In this document: positions 32,029 to 33,521 of the stretch, in pieces
Layout of the letters: each line of letters starts with the position of its first letter
Position numbering within the stretch: position 1 is the stretch's first letter
Source: Calditrichota bacterium
GTDB taxonomy: Bacteria > Calditrichota > Calditrichia > RBG-13-44-9 > J042
Direction: 5' to 3'
NCBI GenBank assembly: GCA_013150955.1
Contig: JAADJD010000027.1
Span: 1 to 33,521 of the forward strand
DNA: 33,521 nucleotides
Translations under genes and position numbers: made by a program
The notes under the pieces: generated by a model
The model's database searches: none
What the model was told of the DNA's origin: nothing
What the model saw: only the letters and a program-made list of their open reading frames with translations

Positions 32029-32682
32029 ATGAACACGCTGCAACTACACAGCTACTACCTGGCCATCATCGGGGATATTGTGCGTTCCCGGGAAATTGAA
32101 AACCGAAAGGCCTTCCAGCGGCAATTTCATCGCGTTATGGCGGAATTGAATCAGCAATTTCAATCGGAAATTGTGTCCCCGTTTACCGTTACCCTGGGGG
32201 ACGAGTTTCAGGCATTATTGCATCGCGCCGATGCGCTGTTTGAAATTTATCGGTTTCTGCACCAGCAGTTACATCCCCGGCAGCTGGTGATTGGTGTGGG
32301 GGTGGGCGAGATCGAGACCGAAATCAATCGGGAATCGTCCATAGGAATGGATGGCCCCTGTTTGCGGCTGGCCCGCGAAGAAATTGAGGCCGCCAAGCGT
32401 CAGCCCCCCCGATTGCGATTTAACGTTCAGGGATTGGAAGTGCCCGTTTTAAATGTGCTGATGCAGCACATCGAACGGCTGGAGGCAAAACGCACGCCGC
32501 GTCAGCGGGAAATTGTGGCGGTCTATCGGAACGTTCGACATCAGGAAACCGTCGCCCGGCAGCTGGGCATCTCCCAGGCAGCCGTTAGCCAGGCGCTGGA
32601 AAACGCCCATTATTTTCTGGTGGAGGAAAGTCAGGCGGCCATCGTGCAATTTCTGAATCAGTTTATAAAACCCATTGTATAA
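32029..32682 (+). CDS. satD: SatD-family protein: cyclase-like fold plus C-terminal HTH
   Basis: 217 aa. The first about 145 residues match SatD: YYLAIIGDIVRSREIENR, then SPFTVTLGDEFQALL, then a helix, LVIGVGVGEIETEINRES and MDGPCLRLAREEIEAAK. This order (D-I-x-x-S; G-D-E-F; G-x-G-x-G-E; G-x-x-x-x-x-A-R) resembles class III nucleotidyl cyclases, including both metal-Asp positions. That resemblance is my inference. Residues about 160-200 form a helix-turn-helix (RQREIVAVYRNVRHQETVARQLGISQAAVSQALENA). SatD has no established biochemical function. It is 12 nt downstream of the binding-protein gene with only a weak ribosome site, so it is probably co-translated in the same operon. The stop codon overlaps the first dyad of the array that follows. 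Confidence 0.85.
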   Translation: MNTLQLHSYYLAIIGDIVRSREIENRKAFQRQFHRVMAELNQQFQSEIVSPFTVTLGDEFQALLHRADALFEIYRFLHQQLHPRQLVIGVGVGEIETEINRESSIGMDGPCLRLAREEIEAAKRQPPRLRFNVQGLEVPVLNVLMQHIERLEAKRTPRQREIVAVYRNVRHQETVARQLGISQAAVSQALENAHYFLVEESQAAIVQFLNQFIKPIV

Positions 32683-32757
32683 GCGATATGGCTTATATGT
32701 GTTGTGCATAAGTAATATTGCTTATATGTTCCCTTTATAAGGTGAATCGCTTATATG
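32679..32757. promoter_or_regulatory. Array of three dyad operator-like sites, 29-bp period
   Basis: Three 18-bp sites of the form ATAAG-N7-GCTTAT: ATAAGC-GATATG-GCTTAT at 32679-32696, ATAAGT-AATATT-GCTTAT at 32708-32725 and ATAAGG-TGAATC-GCTTAT at 32737-32754. Each GCTTAT is followed by ATG. Site-to-site spacing is exactly 29 bp both times. The intervening bases are not conserved, which is typical of protein-binding sites and not of a recent tandem duplication. Confidence 0.7.
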
Positions 32758-32814
32758 GTCCTTCCGGCCGGACGACAGGATGCATTGCGCGGTTTGGGAT
32801 GGAGGATGCAGGAA

Positions 32815-32965
32815 GCGGTTGGGGCAAGCTGAGTCATTGGGCTGCCTCGTTCGCCAGATCCGGTAGAAGGACCAATCCGAAACGTCGGGTTCTGGTGGTG
32901 GACGGAATATTTTGGATTCGGTCGTCAGTGGATTCATCCGCCAAAATAGGCAACGAGGCAACCGC
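32815..32965. other. Nested imperfect inverted repeat (about 150 nt), possible structured RNA or small element
   Basis: GCGGTT (32815-32820) pairs with AACCGC (32960-32965). TGCCTCGTTCGCC (32843-32855) pairs with GGCAACGAGGCA (32949-32960) with one bulge. Inside, GGACCAATCCGAAA (about 32869-32882) pairs with a TTTTGGATTCGGTC segment (about 32911-32924). The stems are nested, so the whole can fold as one long imperfect hairpin. No T-run follows. No known family was recognised. Confidence 0.4.
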
Positions 32966-33028
32966 AAGGTAAGAATCCGTAAAAAAGGGTTTATCGGTAT
33001 AGAACCATCAATTGCTAACAATTTGCCA

Positions 33029-33521
33029 ATGTCCATGACGCCTCAGACCTGTCAATTGCTGGTGAGTGTACTGCTGGCTTATTCGGTGGCTTATTTCTGG
33101 GTTATCTTTCGTGGAAATCGTGTGCAGAAGCCATCGGATTGGCAGGATGCCTGGCGGAATGGATGGAAATTTTTGTTGCCGCATCTGGTATTGGCGATTG
33201 CCCTGCCAAATTGGACAGTGGCGGGATATCTTTTCGCCGTGACGGTTGCGGTTGTACTGATTGTTCGTTACACCCACTGGCTGGACATGCCGGCCAGCCC
33301 GCTGCAGTTTACAGGGGTACAACTGGTTGCTGCCATCCATATCGCGATAATGATCCATCTCCTTCAAGGGACTTCCAGTTCCTGGATACAGCAGTGGGGG
33401 GTCGGGCGTGGGGAATGGTTGCTTCCCCCGGGAATATTTTTCCTGGCGATGTGGTATTTTGTTGGGTTTCTCTGGATGGTCTGGGGTGGCACCGCCTTTG
33501 TTCGCGCGGTGCTGGCGCCTT
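33029..33521 (+). CDS. Integral membrane protein, possibly DUF3307-like, 5' part (runs off the right edge)
   Basis: 164 codons are visible, from ATG at 33029 (or 33035, MTPQTCQ). There is no strong ribosome site. At least four hydrophobic helices are present (about residues 8-27, 48-80, 95-112 and 133-153). The motif order LLLAYxxxxFW, then PHLVLAI, then an H-W-L-D helix end, then QLVAAIHIAIM, then a terminal helix with a G-x-x-x-V-R end, loosely follows the DUF3307 membrane family. DUF3307 genes are often next to satD in Bacteroidota, as far as I recall. The identity is tentative. The dyad array and the nested hairpin both lie in its upstream region. Confidence 0.6.
   Translation, partial: MSMTPQTCQLLVSVLLAYSVAYFWVIFRGNRVQKPSDWQDAWRNGWKFLLPHLVLAIALPNWTVAGYLFAVTVAVVLIVRYTHWLDMPASPLQFTGVQLVAAIHIAIMIHLLQGTSSSWIQQWGVGRGEWLLPPGIFFLAMWYFVGFLWMVWGGTAFVRAVLAP

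Noticed and set aside
32679-32757. CRISPR-like array (29-bp period)
   Set aside because: Only 11 of 18 bases per site repeat, spacers would be about 11 nt, there are three units and no cas genes. A dyad operator array fits better.

Overview
The window looks like chromosomal DNA of a Gram-negative, free-living member of the Bacteroidota/FCB broad group (Calditrichota-, KSB1- or Ignavibacteria-like). This placement rests on content, not on a marker gene. Supporting content is the S46 and S9B dipeptidyl peptidases, a sensor kinase with about 14 two-component propeller repeats, a FadL-type porin with an SGNH lipoprotein, PorV/FadL-like barrels, a SatD protein, and many lipoprotein or Sec signals. 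There are no rRNA, tRNA, CRISPR, phage or transposase genes. Most genes have good Shine-Dalgarno sequences; a few, such as the AGPS-like flavoprotein and the sensor kinase, have none.

Layout. 1-1000: 5' part of an S46 peptidase gene (minus strand). 1329-5097: a probable envelope operon (two-domain lipoprotein, outer-membrane barrel, periplasmic TPR protein) closed by a terminator. 5317-6618: glyA. 6992-9830: FadL porin plus SGNH-hydrolase lipoprotein (minus). 10031-11676: an oxidative-stress/iron operon (ferritin-like protein, DUF2214 membrane protein, PerR-type regulator) with a perfect 7-1-7 Per/Fur-type operator over its promoter. 12008-15373: beta-helix lipoprotein and dipeptidyl peptidase IV (minus). 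15543-19885: AGPS-like flavoprotein, FAD glycerol-3-phosphate dehydrogenase and lipid kinase, a candidate ether-lipid or alkylglycerol operon. 20152-24014: sensor kinase and LuxR-type response regulator. 24015-26395: a sparse region with two small genes and structured non-coding DNA. 26396-27727: a MATE/ANKH-like flippase. 28360-29727: an NtrC-architecture regulator whose GAFTGA loop is replaced. 30172-33521: a TPR/periplasmic-binding lipid- or peptidoglycan-related protein, a SatD protein, a threefold operator-like array, and a truncated membrane protein that may be DUF3307-like.

The most unusual non-genic signal is a family of seven interspersed repeats of about 155-205 bp. All lie between genes and occur in both orientations. 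They have imperfect terminal inverted repeats and a 12-base core (TTTTCATCCAGA) that is identical in every copy. The second is the satD end of the window: a cyclase-like fold with a helix-turn-helix tail, followed by three evenly spaced (29 bp) dyads and a membrane protein. Together these could form an undescribed regulatory unit.
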